From contig JAVHKY010000013.1 of assembly GCA_035079385.1 (NCBI GenBank), positions 8,802,001 through 8,866,000 on the forward strand: DNA of 64,000 nucleotides, read 5' to 3'. The translations under genes and the position numbers were made by a program. Source of the stretch: Aspidiotus rigidus. Its lineage: Eukaryota > Arthropoda > Insecta > Hemiptera > Diaspididae. A model generated the notes under the pieces. That model did not search any database and was not told the origin of the DNA. It saw only the letters and a program-made list of their open reading frames with translations. Below, in pieces: positions 35,301 through 46,330 of the stretch. Numbering within the stretch: position 1 is the stretch's first letter; the number at the start of each line of letters is the position of its first letter.

Positions 35301-36123
35301 TAATAATCCATCGGCCATCCAGTTTAAGAGTGCGTACAAGAGACTCCTTTTACACACAGCTGTGAAAGGAACAAATGGGAACTGCCAGGAACTGGAAGAG
35401 ACTCCACTGACCATTCTTTTCCGGAGTTATAATTCAAAGAAGAATAACCGCAATAATGGGCACTCAATAATTCCAGAGTCCATTCTAAATTTACAATTCT
35501 CGAGAAAAGATGACTTGTATCCTGAGACTGAGAGAAGCGATCTTGAGGAATTAGTAGCCCAGAGAGGTTTAATTTTTCAAGACCACGCATACGCAAGCGT
35601 ACCTCTCACTCGTCAGCTTTCTTTATACGTTGACGACGTTGTTGGGTACTTGGCAGGCTTTGTAGTAAAGACATTGCGAAAAAATGTGATATGCAGCATA
35701 TGCTACACAGCTTTGCAATCAACCGATGAATTGTCTTACCTACAAACGATAAAAAATTATAATCCGCACTCCTCAGGTGGACTAACAAAAGCGGCCCCTG
35801 ACGTGATTCATCTATGTCGGTTGGCAGAAACCATATTTCGGGAATTCGAAAGTAATTTATATAAAATTAACAATGTGATGGAATTTTTAATTTTGAAGAC
35901 GTTGAATGGACTGCACAAACCACTATTCACTTCAATAGGTGATCATATGGTTGAAACCGCTTCTGTTCTCGAGGAGAACCATGTATATAATTTACAAAAA
36001 ATTATACTTTATAAATATTTTACAATAAGATTACACCATTTTGCTTTCTTAATCAATGAGAATAACATCAAATTTCGAGTGCGAAATGTTAACAATAAAA
36101 CTACTTTATTTCAAAATCAGTAG
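32395..36123 (+). CDS. P-element transposase with N-terminal THAP domain (937 aa)
   Basis: The exons 32395-32459, 32584-32856, 32943-33255 and 33961-36123 have GT-AG borders and consistent phases. The THAP zinc finger has C5-x4-C10-x40-C51-x2-H54 and should bind the transposon ends. A coiled-coil follows in exon 3 (SEELVHFVELAKDLLQKKNQ, about residues 150-205). The catalytic RNase H-like part has acidic residues in LMIDEMS (about D317), LTFDGASSN (about D405) and FFDPPHALKL (about D445, the DPPH signature), with a late E in QDHLEVFF (about E651). The C-terminal VDDVVGYLAGFVVKTLRK with CSIC is as in THAP9-like proteins. The length is similar to or longer than Drosophila P transposase. I saw no stop or frameshift. 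A domesticated THAP9 gene is the alternative, but flanking repeats and target duplication argue for a mobile copy. Confidence 0.93.
33256..33960 (+). other. P-element third intron (705 bp)
   Basis: The donor GTACTT is weak; the acceptor TTCTGTTCTATAG is good. If retained, translation stops at 33285 after nine extra codons, giving a ~226-aa THAP plus coiled-coil protein without the catalytic part. The Drosophila P third intron is likewise the regulated one. Confidence 0.7.
33310..33790 (+). repeat. Dispersed minisatellite ATTCCGGCTGTCCTGAGCG with TTTA arrays
   Basis: There are five copies of the 19-bp word (near 33318, 33361, 33411, 33522 and 33742), the last three followed by (C)AT(A)AACTATTTTATTTATTT runs. 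A longer unit (GTCAGACTATTATCTGATG...TCTCATCGTACAAGTA) is repeated at about 33622-33710 and about 33812-33902. Confidence 0.85.
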
Positions 36124-36134
36124 CTATTAGGATC

Positions 36135-36283
36135 TACCGTAATCGTTCGCATATAAGATGCGCTGGAACATAAGACGCATCCGCCCCAAATTTGAGCTCA
36201 ACTTTTAAGAATTTTCTTTATTGTGATCCGATTATAAGACGCAGTTGAACAAAAGTGCGTCTTATATACGAACGATTACGGTA
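36135..36283. mobile_element. Small MITE in the P-element 3' region
   Basis: TACCGTAATCGTTCGCATAT and its near complement at the far end (TATACGAACGATTACGGTA) form arms of about 29 bp. It starts 11 bp after the transposase stop and so would lie in its 3' UTR. Confidence 0.7.
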
Positions 36284-36806
36284 TAAATAAAAATACTTTT
36301 TCATAATTATTATAGCTGTTCTATCTATCAAAGTACACATTTTTTATTTCTGTTTAATATAGGCCTACCATACTTACCTAGAGTATCTGTTGCAAAGCCA
36401 CATGTAAAGAATTTTCTATTAATTATAAAGAAAACAATCCTTTCATACGAATAAAAATATGCTACAAGATTTGATAGCATGATGCCCATCTTGTTTTTTA
36501 CTCCTTTCCCGAATACCCTCATCATCTCTTTCTAGGAGATTGGGTTACGACGTTACGTAGTTTTAGTGGACTTATATAGGAGTACCAACTTGACTCTTAC
36601 AAGAATATAAGTTTTTTTGTTTGAAAACAACTCGAAAATATTCATTTCTACCCTTTCATGGGAAAAATTTGATCTTATTGAGAATTTTTCGTTCCTTCTT
36701 TGCCTGGTACTCGAGCATTCGTATGTTAATACAGGTTACATTCGTATCTTTCTACCCCGCGCTGACGTCACGCGCTATTCTTTATGTTTGCTTCACGCAC
36801 ACAGCT

Positions 36807-36837
36807 GACTGCGCGTCTACTGTTTATATGGTCGAAG
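36807..36837 (-). repeat. P-element right terminal inverted repeat
   Basis: Exact complement of the left 31-bp repeat. Followed by the TTCGCTAC target duplication (36838-36845). Confidence 0.95.
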
Positions 36838-36850
36838 TTCGCTACCAGTA

Positions 36851-37128
36851 ATTGATCGTTTCAAAATTGATAACACATTTTTGTTTACTTTCGTTTTGGT
36901 AGGAGATATTACATGATTGTAAAACACCTCTATTTTGAAAAATTCAAGGTGACCATTTCTAAAAGAACATTTCAACGGCTACAACTTTGGTTCTTGGCAA
37001 TTTTTCATGAAACTCTTTCATTTTTGAGCAAAACTTGAAAACCACTTATTCCCCATATGCAAGTATAGAAAACTTCCTACCAAAACGAAAGTAAACAAAA
37101 ATGTGTTATCAATTTTGAAACGATCAAT
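36851..37128. mobile_element. Hairpin MITE with perfect 54-bp arms, 5 bp from the P element
   Basis: 36851-36904 (ATTGATCGTTTCAAAATTGA...) is the exact complement of 37075-37128, and a 170-bp loop lies between. There is no coding frame. The identical arms imply youth or gene conversion. It lies in the upstream region of the unknown gene at 37523. Confidence 0.8.
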
Positions 37129-37522
37129 CCGGAGTGAATAATTTTTGTGTCTGTGCGCTGTGTATTTTTTTCACGTAGGAAGCTGAAAACCGGACTGATT
37201 CCCCATCGGGATGTTACTAGCTAGGTACATGTCGTTTCCATCATTTCATGTAAAATCTGGAATGAATAATTAGCGTCTCTATCTTGCTTGGAAGTTTTGA
37301 ACCGGTAATGCTGTTCGAATGTACTGTATTCGGTTTCTGCTTTGCCAGAAAATTCGAAGTGATCATTGTACGTTTTTAATTGGTCCGTTACGCGCTTAAT
37401 TTATATTACGTCTCCATTCTTTTCTTAACGTTATTTTCTTCTATCCTCACTGTTGTAGGAAATGTATTGAATCGCTTCGAATCCTCGAATCCGTTAGTTT
37501 TATTTCGGCTGTTGAAATTACG

Positions 37523-39541
37523 ATGTTGAGCATTTCTTCCAAAATTACCTCTCATGTTTCAAAAACGGTTAAACTCGTGCTTACGGTACAATGTGTTCGA
37601 CCGAAATTATTGAAAGCTGTAACAGTTTCCATCATTAATTGTAAGTACATGCTTTCTTGTTATCTACCACTCATTTTCATAACCGCTCAGTAATTTTGGA
37701 TTCCGTTATTTTCAGGTAAACCAATCGATGAGAAAGGACCTATTCTTGACAATAAGTGTGTCTTTATTCACGGTAACACTCCTGAATTTGTCGGAAATTT
37801 TGTTAAAGTTGCCGATTCATTCACGTCGCACGCCAAAGGAGGAATAATTGGTGAGATGTTCAGTGTCTGGGAAACAAACACCTTTTAACTGGGAAATCTC
37901 ATGATTTTTTCAAATTTTAGATCCATTCGGTGGTGCTGGTGTAGACAAAACTACAAAACTGCTCAACGTCGCTGAAGTTCTCTGTAGTTATCCCGTGTTC
38001 ACAGGTGTTCCATTAGTGTTGAGTCGTAGTTATAGCACGGTAAGCTTCATGATAATTTTATTAGTCATTTCGACGAGAGTAATAATTCATCAGGATGATT
38101 GTGTTTTGAGAATCGATAAATCAAACTCTTCACTGTTTGTCATCGGTTTTTGCATACGCTCATTAACGATGAGATTTTAATGATTTTTTGTTCTTATTTT
38201 CAGAACAATTACGAAATTTTGTATCGAAAAGAGAAGGAGGACCACAAGGAGACGAAAGACTTACTCAGAACAGAAATAGAAGCCCGAAAGGAAGCAGAAG
38301 TCAAACTGGTAACTAAGATTTATTTCAATATTCATTTATCTACATAGTCATTGAATTTGGTCAAAGTAAGATGATTTTTCGTGAGAAAAGCGTGCCACCG
38401 TTATCGGTCGAAAAAAGTCATTTGCGTTTAATAATTGAAGAAAAATTTAGAGACCGAATTATCCAGAATATCGAGTACTTTTTACATTATTCACTGAGTG
38501 TGTTGTGAAAATGTTCGTAGCCTAGCTTTTTAGAAATTTTCATCGCGATATTTTTGTTCGATATGAGATTTTCTCGAGAAATTTCTAATATGAGTAAGTT
38601 CAGAGATGCACGAAAATTTCGGTTCTCGTCGGGGATCGAACCCGCATCTCCCGTTTGCCGGACGGTTGCCTTTCCACTGAAGAGTTGTATGTGTTTACGA
38701 GTTGTTTTTGTACGCTTCAAATCTTATATAGTTAGTTGTTGCGAGTGTACATTAAAAATTGCTGACTAAGATTGCTGACTAATGGCCGTCATACTACCTC
38801 GTCGTCTCCGGTTACGCGTAATGATTTACTGTACAAGTATTCTCGACCGACGTCCATAGAATCTCGTCGTGCGTCGTCAGAAGGAACTGCACTCTTGTCA
38901 CCATTTTCTCTCTTTCTAACGCGATAAGATGCTTTTATTTTTTTTCTACACTGAGCGGTCAACATTTGAATTATTATTATGCGATAAAATTTTTAAACGT
39001 TGTTTTTCAGGTTCACGTTCAAGGTTTACTGGCTGCAGTAGCCAGCAGAAGCGCATTAGATAAGGTCTTTCTGGAAAAAGTGAAAGCATTCCTTCCAATT
39101 AAAGAATCCGGAAAAAATTATACAGGCGCGCAGATTCGAAAAGCTTACATCAAGTTTCTAAAAACAAACGATGAATTTGCTATAGCATTAAAAACTAAGT
39201 ATCCAAGTAAGTACTCGACATTTTTGGTTGACGTTTGGATTACATAAGCAGCAAACATTTAATTGTTTCTGGCAATTCTAGATGTCACAAACAAACAAAT
39301 TGCAAAACAAATAGCAAAAATCTATGGCCTACTCTCGTGTTTGGACCACGCTTTATTTGACATATTAAGGATGGTGTATACCGCAGAAAAAATACTTGAA
39401 GTGGTTCAATTCATACCAGCCGTGTTAACGCCTGATCAAGTTGAATTCGTCAGAAATTTCATTGTAATCTATTTTGAGATTAGTGGAGATAGCGAAAGTG
39501 ATGAAGATACCGACAGCGAAGATGAAAATAAGGATGTTTAG
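37523..39541 (+). CDS. Unrecognised six-exon gene, 310 aa
   Basis: The exons 37523-37640, 37716-37850, 37921-38039, 38204-38308, 39011-39206 and 39282-39541 have good GT-AG borders (GTAAGT, GTGAGA, GTAAGC, GTAACT, GTAAGT) and fully compatible phases, ending at TAG. The start ATG (37523) is the first in-frame one after an upstream stop region. The protein has a basic N-terminus, a glycine-rich PFGGAGVDKTTKLLNVAEV stretch (about residues 86-104), a charged helix likely to be a coiled coil (YRKEKEDHKETKDLLRTEIE, about 130-149), a hydrophobic helical region (IYGLLSCLDHALFDILRMVY) and a very acidic tail (DSESDEDTDSEDENKD). No family was recognised. It is divergent from Chtf18, with the P element between them. 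Confidence 0.75.
38480..38790 (-). mobile_element. tRNA-derived SINE-like sequence in intron 4 of the unknown gene
   Basis: On the minus strand about 38690-38619 reads as a tRNA: A-box-like TCTTCAGTGGAAAGGC, an anticodon-arm-like CCGTCCGGCAAACGG, then GCGGGTTCGATCCCCG (perfect B box and T arm). A non-tRNA body continues towards 38490. Ends and target duplication were not resolved. Confidence 0.55.
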
Positions 39542-39544
39542 TTT

Positions 39545-40530
39545 TAAGTTGTGGTTTGATGCCACCGGTTTAAAAATAATAATGCGTAAAAAAAAGAAGA
39601 AAAGAAAAAAATTTTGTTTTATACTTTTAGTTATAATTAGAATGAATAGATTATTATGAATTTGTATCGTTTCAGTATATCTGGACGTTCAAAATCAAAA
39701 AATGTTGGGTCAGATTGGTGACATAATATAATAAACTTATTGTGAATATAGAAAAAGAAATTGTTAAGTATAAGCATTTAGTAAATAAGAAGTTTTTGCA
39801 TGTGGCTATGTTAGGTAGAGAACGTTACTTTAAAATTAAAGAAAGCGAACAAATAATTAAGCGAAACAATTGTTGTATTAACAAAGAAGAATATAATAGT
39901 AACTTTTTATAAAAACGGGAATGAAAAAGATGTTAGAATAGAAGAAACGCTGATTAGAAATGTGATTCGTAAGGAAGTTAGATTTAATTTTCGTAAGTTA
40001 AGAATCGTATAATATTTCGTTGTATATTTCGGGAAATGTTTGTAACTTTTGTTTTCCTTTCTTAAAAAACGCGTTCTTTCGAGCCCAGCGAGGGGTGTAA
40101 AATGTTATTTTCTTTGACATACTTATCATACTGCGAGACAATATTGAAGAGACACTCTTCTTTAACGCGAATCTTCAGGGTTGACGCCATAGACCTTACA
40201 GTATTAACAACATAGACCACGCTTTGCCCTATTCAGACCAGCAGTGCGTTGCATTGTAACACCACTACGTACACAATACACTCATATATACAAACACAAA
40301 TGCAAAAAGACAGGGTAGAATTTTGGGGTGCGTTTTTTGTGAAAATAATCAATTTCTGGACAGATTAGTGAGTTGCATCCATCACGTATTAAAATACTTG
40401 GAAAATCTATAAAATTCTGGGGTGATGAATTTTACTGTAACTTACCTCAGTGAAAATGACATACAGGTAATTTCTTTAAAAAAGGTCTGAAATACAAGTA
40501 AATTCGACAGAATATCCACTTTTATTATAG
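39545..40530. other. No gene seen
   Basis: A/T-rich sequence downstream of the unknown gene. Probably its 3' UTR at first (an AATAAA-like ATAATAAAC stretch near 39727), then nothing recognised. Confidence 0.4.
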
Positions 40531-41250
40531 ACTGCACGTTTGTGCGCCTTGGGAAAGTGTTCTAAACGTACTTTGTATACGTGGAAATAAAAAAGTGTGG
40601 TCATTGATGTTCCTGAGTAGACCTTGTGAAAAATGAAATACTGTATCCCCACCTTGGTGAAAACAATATATCCTTAGTGAGAGTGATTTCTGTCAGATAA
40701 GGGCTAATAAGGCTAAATAATGATAATAAATTTTTCCTGAACGTTTGTGAGCGTTGAAAAAATCATAGGTAAAGAATTTACCTTATTTATTGTAGTTTAG
40801 AGGGGTAATATTTTAGGTCAAATTTTAGGAGTAAAATTTTGATGGAAATGCTATCAATTTAAAGGTGCAGTGATGAGTGTCCTGGTAAGTGTCCTATATG
40901 TACTTGCATGGTAAAATTTCTAAGGGGGTAAAAATTTACCCCCTTAAAAAAAATATATTTTATTGTGTACCTACCTTAGCAAAAATGAGTGGTGACAGTG
41001 ATTTCAGTCAAATAAAGCTTGAATAAGGTTAAATAATGGTAATAAATTATGCCTGAACGTTCGTGAGCGTTGAAAAAATCATAGGTAAAGAATTTACCTT
41101 ATTTATTGTATTCTAAAGAATAAATTATGGACAATATTTTAGGTCAAATTTGAGGAGTAATATTTTTTGCTGGAAATGTCAATTTGGTCAAATTTAACGG
41201 TGCAATGATAAGTGTCCTAAACGTACTTTGTATACCAAGACAATCTCGCG
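40530..41250 (+). repeat. Imperfect ~300-bp tandem duplication
   Basis: GTTGAAAAAATCATAGGTAA...AATTTACCTTATTTATTGTA occurs at about 40754-40797 and about 41068-41110, in a longer shared block running from GTGAGAGTGATTTC to AAGGTGCAGTGATGAGTGTC. TTCTAAACGTACTTTGTATA recurs at about 40560 and (as CCTAAACGTACTTTGTATA) at about 41216. A palindrome TAAGGGGGTAAAAATTTACCCCCTTA sits between them at about 40921. Confidence 0.75.
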
Positions 41251-41363
41251 GTATGCCGTGGATCGTACAAGATTTGAAGACTTGACCTATCAGGGAAATC
41301 ACAACAAGTTTTGAGGGAGTTTAAGAAAGAAAATCGGTTTTAGGTTAACAAATATTAATTTAA

Positions 41364-41798
41364 TGATTGAGAACTTGGGATCGTTTTGTCGTTTCTTTTG
41401 TCCGGAAAATTAAGGGACTTCCGCGTTGAACAATTGTCAGTTCTCATAAAATCTACGAGAATACGAAACAATGATTTCAAAATTTTAAGTTTTGATAAAA
41501 TATAATAGAACGTTGGTGATTACCTTGTTCTACGTCTCTCATGTATTCCATCTCATCTTCATACATTCTGTCGAATTCTTCTTCCGGATCCAGAAATTCT
41601 CTCGGATCGAAATCCATTTTGATCAGTTGACTAAATCCGGATTTTAATTACGATGTTTCAAATGCTGTTACAGAAATTATGATTTGTTCCTCGTAATCCT
41701 CATCAACTCATTGCAAACAAAGTTCAAGCTCAAACCTTCGATCGAAAGGCATTTTACATGATACCTAATTTTAATTCAAGATGGTCGAGCGGCTGGTT
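41364..41798 (-). pseudogene. Partial copy of the Chtf18 5' end
   Basis: A direct duplicate of 31256-31703. It contains the ATG (41617), all of exon 1 (41617-41524) with its GTAAT donor, intron 1 and the first part of exon 2, then stops abruptly at 41364. Exon 1 remains open. There is nothing downstream that could complete a clamp loader, so it is a non-functional fragment, although it could still carry promoter activity. Confidence 0.88.
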
Positions 41799-41799
41799 C

Positions 41800-42935
41800 A
41801 GTATTTAGCTATTCACAGATAGAAAATCGATTTACCCTCTCTTCGAAGTGATGAATAACTTAATGAGATGATGCGTATTGAAGATCATCGAAGTAATGCG
41901 TTTCTTACCGTGTAAGAAGGAAGATATGAAAAATAGGTACCTAGGTATACAAATTCAATCGAGAAATATTCAGCAAAATCTGTCATTCGATGATTCATTC
42001 TTTCGCCTAGTAACCTTGAAGGAGAGTACTTTCGAGTATTCATTTCTACAAATCCAATATTATGTCAAGGTTAGGCACTGAACGAGCTAGAACATGAGAT
42101 AAGACACGTTCTCATCTCGTTATCTTCCATGAACGAGGAGTTGAAAAAATTAAAAAGTCACGTAAATTTCTCTCCATAGGTCGGGTGTATCAGGATTAGT
42201 CATTTTACGATCGCACTCCTGACAATTTTACACGTATCATGTAAACAAAACTGACCTTCTCGTATTATATCGCATTTCATAATTACGTTCGTTAACCTAA
42301 AGGGAACTCACATTGTTTCTTCTTTGGCACGTAGACGATGGCGGACTGTTTTTGGAAGATTGATTTAACTTTAGTACTTTCGTTTTACTCTTCAAGACGT
42401 TCTTATATTTTATATTTTTCCAGGGACGTATTGAAAATCCACACGCCGGCGAAACATTGCTGAATGAATGACTGTTCCGTACTCTGCAGGATTTCGCTGA
42501 GATCTAAGGTTGAGATCAAGTGCTCCACAGTGATACAAGAGTAGATGATGGCACTGTGGTCGCAAATTTTCAAGGTGGAGCATCTTCTGAAGCTGACTAA
42601 TACATCTATTTCCTCTCTGATACCTATACTCATACCTCATGTAACTTGATTGAACCTAATTAGTTCAAAAATTTTCTATAAAAAGAGGGGATGACACGTA
42701 TTTCATCGACTGTTCGGACCATCGTTCATAATTCGAAATATCTACAGCTTGGCAGTACGAAATACGATATGAATGTGGAAATTGCAGTTGTCGTTTCAGC
42801 GAATCTACGGATCCGCATACTTTCTTCTACTCAAATTTGGTAATTTACAAGACAGACATACCATTATCTCGCATGCCGCATGGGCGATTTGATTTTTATG
42901 TACTTCTTTTTTTTTTCTTCTCTTTAAAGAATATG
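41800..42935. other. No gene seen
   Basis: Short frames on both strands (41878-42081 plus; 42403-42640 minus) lack any motif. No repeat partner was seen. Confidence 0.35.
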
Positions 42936-42959
42936 GTATTTGTATTTATTTCTCTTACA

Positions 42960-43131
42960 GACTGTGAACGGATTTGAGAATTTCAGCAGTAAAAATCATC
43001 TGGACGAAGTTCGAATCGTGAAAGTATGGAGAAGTCTTCTGTCAAACCATCTGATAAATGATGAGGGTAAACATCTCTTGATTACAGTAATGTTAGGGAT
43101 GGAAACGCTTTACAAGGGAGTCAAAAGTTAA
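42960..43131 (+). other. Possible isolated exon
   Basis: A strong 3' splice-like tract (TTATTTCTCTTACAG) precedes ACTGTGAACGGATTTGAGAA, and the frame runs 57 codons to a stop at 43131. No partner exon was identified, so this is only a candidate. Confidence 0.2.
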
Positions 43132-43134
43132 AAT

Positions 43135-46100
43135 TTTCAAGAAATTATGAATATTTGATGGCGAGATATTAAGGAAATTTGTGCCTAGGAAATGGAGGTC
43201 ATCGAAAATCTACGGATCTAACACAAGAAGAGTGTACATCCGAAGGTGTAGCAAATTATATTGAACCATAAATTAGAACAACGTATCGATTCTACGGATC
43301 TAATTTAGTTGGAAAAATTTGGGTCTAGACAGCAAGTCAACTCAACTCCCTGTAAATTTTATTCTGTTTGGGAACTCTCTTGTGGTAGAGGACCTCTTTT
43401 AGAAAAATAGAGGACAAATATTCATTTTAGACATTTTCGAAAGATTTTCAGAATCTATTCTTATTTACAACCGAGTATAGCAGGGCGGATGGGTTCAAAA
43501 ATTCTACTCGGTGATACAATTTCGGTGTTCTTTGAAGTTTTCTGTGCTTATTGAAAGATGATTTAATTTCCTGCGAATATTGGAACATAATTCTAGATAA
43601 AACGAACTTGGTTTTTTCTCTTCTTTTTCTTCTCTCCTAATCAATGAATCCGAGAAAAATCACTCTAGAACTAAAACACTGAATCGTTGTCGTAATTTAA
43701 TTATTTCCAAATAGGTAACGTGAGATGTCTCTCAAAATAGACTCTAAAATCGAGCATTCTTTCGAAATCTCATGAATAATCGTCAAGTAACACCGAGATA
43801 GAAATTTTTATCGTTTATATTTATTAGATAACTCAATTTCTATCCGTTAAAATTTTTTCTGTCATAATCGCACGTGTTTTACTTTACAAGTAGGTAGATT
43901 AGTCGCCACACGTAAAAAGTTCAAGTCTTTTTGGCGTCGAAATATTTTATTTCGTAAATATTAAATAGAGTTGTGTTCGAAATTGTTGAAGACGATGATC
44001 AAGTACATTAAAAATTGCTTCAATAAACTCCGAAAAGATTGAAGATGTGAATGATAGGAATAATTGCAACATTCTTAACGTGCAAGGATAATCGCCAAGT
44101 GTGAACAATCAAAATTGCGTCAATTCAGATAGCGGATATGACTCACCATCGTTTATTGGTGATGAGAGAAAAATAATATGGGATTGAGCGATTGCTTCGA
44201 AGGTTTGAAGTCTGAAAAATCCATGTACGATGCGAGAAATGAGTTTGATTGTATTCTTCTATTGGCGTCGATGCCACTGCTCGACAAATGATCCGAATAG
44301 GCATAAAAAATTGCAGTTCCTATCTCTCATACTTCGGTTTTTTTGTGTACGCTTTCTACTGTTTCGCTTTTCTTTGATTTTTGCGTTAGCTTAATTTGAA
44401 TGCGTTGTGAGGGAAAATCAAATTAACGTATCTTTTATCCTGAGCTATTTCACTTTCAAGATGAAAAAAAAATTGAATTACTCAAACTCCTGAGAAAAAA
44501 TTCCCTGAGTCTCGCTACAAAATAAGCGATTTAGGCTCTAAACCAACATATTTGCATAAAAATTCGAGAGTAATGAAATCAGCCCACTATTATTATAATC
44601 ATCGTCATCAGAATTCATGAATTTTATTCTCAAGTCGTAAAAAGAAGAGACAGAGAGAGAAAAACTCGGCCGGTATACTTCTTGAAATAGAATGTCGTTC
44701 TGAACATCGAGTTCAGTCAACTCATCGGAATTTTTTCTCCCCGATAAGTTGATCCAATTCCTACAATCTTTGTACCTTTGTTCTGGAATAATTGAGAGAA
44801 TTATTATGAAAACCCTCGGCATTTTTAAAAATGAATTTTCTAGGGTAAATATATCTCATGATCCGAATTATATCGAAGTATTTGTTCAGCTGATGGTCAA
44901 TTTCTACTCTTTTGCTTCTATTTGAGAATCATTATTCCCTCTTGCCCGATCGAGCTTCGTTCAAATGTAATCACCAGGCCTGTCTTATGTTCTGTGATGT
45001 ACAATACCAAAGTTAAATTTCTTACAGAATAATTGTAAGCCTTCGAACTTGAATTTAAAAAAAATTGTACCACTATTCGTCGTTTTAATGCAGTATTTTA
45101 CATTTCTTTTTTGCAGGCGATAAAACGCACGAATGTATTGCGAGATCGGCGAAAAATATCGAACGAATAATTTTGAAACTGCGGAAAGACTGCTTGTCAC
45201 TGAGCATCAATTTATAATGCTTGAACTTTTTTGTACCTACTTTTTCGCTCTGGTGAAGAGATATTACGCGTCTAACACGTCCTTGTGTATACTTTTTTTT
45301 TTTTCTGCGGACATATTTCGGTTAATAGTATTGTCGGAATTTTTTCGGCATCGTACGTATGTGCAACAAATAAAAATTTTAAATTGAATGGATTCTTCGG
45401 ATCTTGTATTATGTGGTTGCGAAAAAAAATACAATATTGGCGTTTGGAATTATCGTATTGAATAGTTTTTTTTTTTTTTCATTTTCTTTTTAAGCAGAGT
45501 CTTTACGAGCGATAAATAGAGAGATGCTTCGTTAATGTCGAAACGGGTTAAATTTATGTTGTTTAGGTCAAAGATACCGTCTCGAAGTAAAATAATTGAA
45601 TGAGAGTAAATTTAACGCGCTTAAAATGTTTACGCATTTGTGAAACATACGCTCAATAAAAGATGGTACACCATTCGTTACCATGGAATACATTTTTCAA
45701 ACATTTATGGCGCTGAAATTGTGGAAAGCGTATGTGTGACTCGCAATTTTCTACTTTTCGCCGTTCGACATTACACCATCGACGGTGCCGGTTTTATGGG
45801 TGGCCCCATACTCGTTGACATGCTGCTTACACAGCAATTCTTACCGACTTTTTGACGCTCCTATGTCGTAATTTGTGCAGTATGCAGTCTCATTTTCGAC
45901 TGCAATTTAACAGTCAGTGTGTATTATGCATTTTTGTATCGCAACTATTCGTTCTCTTCACAGCCACTAGGAACTGTTGATTGTGGGACAGCCCTGAGTT
46001 CCTTATGTAGGTGAACAACCTTGGTAAAATCAATTAAGAATATTTAAAAACCCAATGAAATTACTCATATAATTACGCGTAGCTTTAACTTGTAAATATA

Positions 46101-46325
46101 AAGAATCTAGTGAATAATCGTGAGTATAGTCTTACGTGTACCGAGTTTTAAAAACCAAAAAATTGGCTCGGATCTCACTCTCAAGTTTTTTTTTCAAAAC
46201 TAATAACCTGGAAAATTTTTAGGTTTCTTTAATTGGGTTTTGTTTCGAGATAGGTCCTTGACGAAAGTCACGTAAATGGTACCCCTTTGATAGCAGACGA
46301 GTCGTTCCTACAAGTCCGTCGAGTT
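43135..46325. other. No gene seen
   Basis: AT-rich sequence without coding motifs, repeat partners or RNA-like folds that I can support. Two frames near 45133-45387 and 45640-45855 look compositional. Confidence 0.4.
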
Positions 46326-46330
46326 TACTG

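Larger units (their letters stand above)
32137..36837 (+). mobile_element. Complete P-superfamily DNA transposon (4701 bp)
   Basis: The ends are perfect 31-bp inverted repeats starting CTTCGACCATATAAACAGTA (32137-32167 and 36807-36837), and the next base also pairs. The 8-bp duplication TTCGCTAC flanks both ends exactly. Inside is one uninterrupted four-exon transposase gene, the same general plan as the Drosophila P element (31-bp ends, 8-bp target duplication, four exons). Intact ends, intact coding and a perfect duplication suggest a very recent and perhaps still mobile insertion. The third intron carries a minisatellite and the 3' part a small MITE. The element lies about 630 bp upstream of the Chtf18 ATG and about 680 bp upstream of the ATG of the divergent unknown gene, so it sits in their shared promoter region. 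Confidence 0.95.

Noticed and set aside
42403..42640. Pair of overlapping minus frames (LENLRPQCHHLLLYHCG)
   Set aside because: Looked like a retroelement zinc motif but lacks spacing and neighbours to support it.
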